From Branchiostoma lanceolatum (taxonomy: Eukaryota; Chordata; Leptocardii; Amphioxiformes; Branchiostomatidae), in the NCBI RefSeq assembly GCF_035083965.1, contig NC_089739.1, positions 7,614,001 to 7,678,000 on the forward strand: DNA of 64,000 nucleotides, written 5' to 3'. The translations under genes and the position numbers were made by a program. Positions within the stretch are counted from its first letter, which is position 1; each line of letters starts with the position of its first letter. Below, in pieces: positions 60,792-64,000 of this stretch. Below the pieces are notes generated by a model, which was not told where the DNA came from, ran no database searches, and saw only the letters and a program-made list of their open reading frames with translations.

Positions 60792-62771
60792 TTACGACAG
60801 TCTGAATATCTTGATGCATCCCTCCTCGTAGCTTCGACCAGAAACCACCAGAAGCCCATCATGTGTCATCGTCAGTCCCAGTGGTTCCATGATTCTGTGC
60901 GCTTCGGCCGTCAGAACCTGTCTAACGAAGGTTCCGTCTCGGCCAAACATAGACACGCGGTTATTTTTGTTGTCTGCCACGATGATGTTGTCCTCCTTGT
61001 CCGTGATTACGCTCACAGGATGGTACAACTGTCCGTCTCCCTCTCCTGATCCACAGGAAAACAAGGGGTGTCCCGTGGAGTCAAACACTTTCACGCTATG
61101 GTTCAGTTCGTCACTCACAACGATCTGGTTGCTGCCGTTACTGGTAATCCAAAGAACGTAGTTCAGACTATCTTTATCTCCGAACTTAAGGGTCACTTCG
61201 CCTTCCATGTTCAGTATGAATATTTGATAAGCGATTGACACGATGACTCTGCCATGTCTGTCCACGGCAATGCCGTTCGTGACTTCGTCTTTTTCCGTAG
61301 CTCCTCCCACTTTCATGACGCGCGCCTGCCTCCCATGTTTGTCAATAACGTGGATGTTGTGTTTGTCTCCGGTCACTAAAAGTTCGCCGTTTGGCAGAGC
61401 CGCTACAGCCTGAGGCTGGAAGCTCATTTCTACCGTTCCCAGAAAAGTACCGCTTTTCCTCAAAACTTGTAGTCTGTCGTTGTCCCTATCCGCAACTATT
61501 ATATCATCATCTATAGAAAGAGCAAGAGAGAGAGGACAACGGAATTCCATGTCGTCCATGCCCTTGGTACCCGAAGCCTTGATAAGCTGTGCCTGCCTAT
61601 TTCCACGGGAAGTTACTTTGTTTGATCTCACCTTTGTTTCACAGGGTCCTGGTAAGCTTATACGAACCTGCTTGATACCACCAAACAACGTTGCCACTGC
61701 TTCATCTAAATCATTGGTCGGTGAGTCAAAACGCAGGCTTGTTAAAGCTTTGATAGGCTCAATCGGATATTTTTCGCTGGGACATTGTTCGAGCCAGTCT
61801 TTCAAGTCCCCTGCCGCTGAGAGCAACTCTGCCGGACTCCCATACTGCAGCATTGTGTCCGCGAAGTTTACGTAACTCTTGAAAGCAGCGAGTCTCTTTT
61901 CAGCCGCATCAATGGCGTCATGTAGCTGTTTCTCTCTTGCAGTGCTTGTAGTGCAAAGTATGGCAATTTTCTCTTCTTTTACCTTCACCACTGCTTGGAT
62001 CATTCTTTCTGCTTGTACGTTGATGTCGTCGGTACACCGCTCTAGCTGTGATGGCCACGAGTTTTTCAGCGGTTTTGCCTGCTCCAGCCACTGTTCCTGT
62101 TGTTCTACATGTCGTTGTACCGCAGTCAGTTTCTCACCGAGCTTTGCCCTTTCCTTCTCAGCTGCCTCTTGGATCTCTAAGTAGTCGTGATCTTTATGAT
62201 TTACGACAACACAGTGCAGACATATGACACTGAGACATGTGACGCAATAGAACTTGTTCACCTCGTTGTGACAAGGGCACTTGGAAGTCTCCCTGGATCG
62301 TAGATCGTCTGCGACCCTACTTGACCTGAGGTCTCCCACTGTCACAACCCTGTGTGACTGGAATACCTTCATACGGCCGTGCGCGTCCGTACATACCTGA
62401 CACAAGTAGTCCGTACAGTCTATGCAGTAGTATCTAGACTGAGATCCGGTGTCACATGCAGTGCAGGCTGTCTCCGGTTCCTGTGTTGAGAAAGACACCG
62501 ATTTAAGCGGTTTCTGTGCGGCCTCTTGAAGCTTCCTTACACAGGCGTTGTTTTTGAATTCTCGGCCGCCATCTTCGGGGAGGGGCACGTGTAGACGGCA
62601 CGTCGGACAGGACAGCGTCCCTCCAGGCTCTGTCTCCAAAACTCTCTCCAAACACGGCAGACAGAAAGTATGGAGACACGGCAGCATCTTCGTCTGCTTC
62701 AACTCATCCAGACAGATCTGACACTCCAAGAAGTCTTCCCCCATATTGTCTGTGACTGAGCTGCACGCCAT
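60792..62771 (-). CDS. TRIM-NHL protein, predicted E3 ubiquitin ligase (TRIM2/3/TRIM71-like)
   Basis: One uninterrupted coding exon of 660 codons including the TAA stop, giving 659 residues. The start is the ATG at 62771 in context acaaaATGG. The open frame continues 17 codons further upstream to a TTG, but there is no earlier ATG. Domains by position from this Met: a RING finger, residues 17-59 (CQICLDELKQTKMLPCLHTF, CLPC, CPTC); B-box 1, about 103-140 (CTACDTGSQSRYYCIDC); B-box 2, about 165-195 (CPCHNEVNKFYCVTC, H and D ligands); a Glu/Lys-rich coiled coil, about 200-320; and NHL-type beta-propeller repeats, about 410-659 (DIIVADRDNDRLQVL, NIIVADNKNNRVSMFGRDG). No filamin domain is apparent between the coiled coil and propeller. 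TRIM-NHL proteins are E3 ligases and RNA or protein scaffolds. Amphioxus carries many intronless copies, so assignment to a particular vertebrate orthologue is not possible. Confidence 0.93.
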   Translation of the reverse strand: MACSSVTDNMGEDFLECQICLDELKQTKMLPCLHTFCLPCLERVLETEPGGTLSCPTCRLHVPLPEDGGREFKNNACVRKLQEAAQKPLKSVSFSTQEPETACTACDTGSQSRYYCIDCTDYLCQVCTDAHGRMKVFQSHRVVTVGDLRSSRVADDLRSRETSKCPCHNEVNKFYCVTCLSVICLHCVVVNHKDHDYLEIQEAAEKERAKLGEKLTAVQRHVEQQEQWLEQAKPLKNSWPSQLERCTDDINVQAERMIQAVVKVKEEKIAILCTTSTAREKQLHDAIDAAEKRLAAFKSYVNFADTMLQYGSPAELLSAAGDLKDWLEQCPSEKYPIEPIKALTSLRFDSPTNDLDEAVATLFGGIKQVRISLPGPCETKVRSNKVTSRGNRQAQLIKASGTKGMDDMEFRCPLSLALSIDDDIIVADRDNDRLQVLRKSGTFLGTVEMSFQPQAVAALPNGELLVTGDKHNIHVIDKHGRQARVMKVGGATEKDEVTNGIAVDRHGRVIVSIAYQIFILNMEGEVTLKFGDKDSLNYVLWITSNGSNQIVVSDELNHSVKVFDSTGHPLFSCGSGEGDGQLYHPVSVITDKEDNIIVADNKNNRVSMFGRDGTFVRQVLTAEAHRIMEPLGLTMTHDGLLVVSGRSYEEGCIKIFRLS

Positions 62772-63513
62772 TTTGTCTGTCTGATGAAATACTACTCTAA
62801 ACCAACAGGTCAGGGTTGACAAATGTAGCCACTAAACACCATTGGCAAGAGAAGCCGAGGAACGTCATTAGCAGCCACATGCGAATAAATACTTCAGGCC
62901 AGGAATAGTGCTTTGCAAGTGGATGAGCCATGCTTACTGGCAGCGCCTGTCGACAACATTATCCTTAAGTATGTGTCTCTCATTTTTGTGAGGGTCAGTG
63001 CCTACCCACATGGGAAGGAGTGTACTGAGTTTTTGGCATAATGAAAGGAAATATGGGGAGGGCTTTACATTAAGTTGTCGCGTCTATTTTCATCATCAAA
63101 TCGGGCAGCTTGCCCGGGCTAAGGTTGCTCTCTCCCTCCAGGCGTCACGGTCCGCAATAAGATGGTCTAGGTCTTCAGACATCACCTCTATTTGACAACA
63201 ATGAATTCGAAGACTTTGGCATGGAAATGGTTTTGATGATAACACTTTATTTTCGCAACATCATATAGGGTCTCCGCGTGTGCTAAAATATGCTGTTACA
63301 AAGAGAAAAGCTATATAAAGTGTATATGTATATGTTATAACATACGGCAAGTATATGTTCATGTAGCATTACTTGTTTTCTGTGATGGTGATACCCACAT
63401 GAAGTATATATTGGGCCACAAAATAACTACAAAAAATGCCCCCTACCGACATGTCTGCCTCTTGGGTTAACAATATACTATGTTTATCAAAGCTGAAAGT
63501 CGCATCTAACCCT
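62772..63513. other. TRIM 5' flank and 3' UTR of the right-edge gene
   Basis: No coding sequence. The minus strand has AATAAA at 63246-63251, about 265 bases after the right-edge gene stop, a plausible poly(A) signal for that gene. Confidence 0.5.
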
Positions 63514-63884
63514 TTAGATTTTTTTCTTAGCTACTATGACATCTGTATACTGTGTCATGGCTACCCTGTCATTGGCCTTGGTGAAAAATTCAGGGCTGTC
63601 CAAGTACTGTAACAGAACTGATCTTAATTCTGGGTTTAAAGACGCGTAAGCGGTTTGTATCAAGAAATCCAGAAGCAACTCTCCAGATTCAGACTCTTCC
63701 TTGAAGCATTCGGTGACGTCAATGTCCTCTGGAGAGGTGGGCGTGACGCTGTAGTGGATGTCATTGTCGTCTAGAATCTTCATGACGTCAGATGACACCC
63801 GCAGGCAGGTTGCCATTCGCTTGTCTTCAGGGACCCCAAGAGCTTCCAGTACTTTGAGGCGCCACCTACCGAGGTTGCTTTCAC
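63514..63884 (-). CDS. Last coding exon of an unidentified gene entering from the right edge
   Basis: The acceptor cacctgtag precedes a 371-nt terminal exon that begins in phase 1 and ends TAA. It reads GESNLGRWRLKVLEALGVPE, then ATCLRVSSDVMKILDDNDIH and later LLLDFLIQTAYASLNPELRS, ending VIVAKKKI. It is predicted alpha-helical and acidic to neutral. An in-frame ATG at 63897 lies just before the acceptor, so an intronless short protein starting there is an alternative. I do not recognise the family. Confidence 0.65.
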
Positions 63885-64000
63885 CTACAGGTGACATAAA
63901 AAGATAGCGATGAAAACATGCACTCTGCCTGTACAGTTACCTCATGCTTTCTCCATTAAAATTAAAATAGTGATGATTGCATGTACACAGTAAAGACAAG

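Noticed and set aside
62772..62822. Longer TRIM start giving 17 extra residues
   Set aside because: The extension begins at TTG and has no ATG. The ATG at 62771 has a good context and precedes the RING by the usual distance.

Overview
This window is eukaryotic, and most likely from a cephalochordate (amphioxus, Branchiostoma). The evidence is GT-AG introns, chordate-like ERGIC3 and ROMO1 proteins, a single-exon TRIM-NHL gene of the type expanded in amphioxus, and a dense load of short inverted-repeat (MITE/foldback) elements, SINE-like units, small tandem arrays and long CA, GA and TA microsatellites. The species call is inference.

Layout, left to right. At 0.4-3.3 kb the 5' end of a minus-strand gene for a putative secreted protein leaves the window on the left. 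It has a TATA box, an 8-nt coding first exon and a second exon that completes a signal peptide. From 3.4 to 21.8 kb no gene could be supported; the DNA holds SINE, MITE and tandem-repeat material and microsatellites. From 21.9 to 40.5 kb lies a partly resolved plus-strand gene with at least two PDZ half-domains and a basic, Trp-rich C-terminus. Its introns carry four small tandem arrays and many MITEs. A patch at 23.0-25.6 kb contains minus-strand open segments that look like a decayed or unrecognised gene. From 40.5 to 46.1 kb there is no confident gene.

ERGIC3 occupies 46.1-58.8 kb on the minus strand. Fourteen coding exons join without a phase error into a 389-residue product. Its 4.4-kb intron 10 contains an oppositely oriented ROMO1 gene (two coding exons, 81 residues), a tRNA-Pro(CGG) gene, a LINE 3' fragment and a MITE. 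A TRIM-NHL gene (single coding exon, minus strand, 659 residues) lies at 60.8-62.8 kb. The last exon of an unidentified minus-strand gene enters from the right edge at 63.5-63.9 kb.

The genes do not form a single pathway. ERGIC3 is an early secretory cargo receptor, ROMO1 is a mitochondrial inner-membrane protein, and the TRIM protein is a predicted E3 ubiquitin ligase. The most noteworthy points are the ROMO1-in-ERGIC3 nesting, the two PDZ halves cut by introns at the same residue, the minus-strand coding-like patch, and several repeat families recognisable from multiple copies inside this one window. I did not find a clearly novel multi-gene system.
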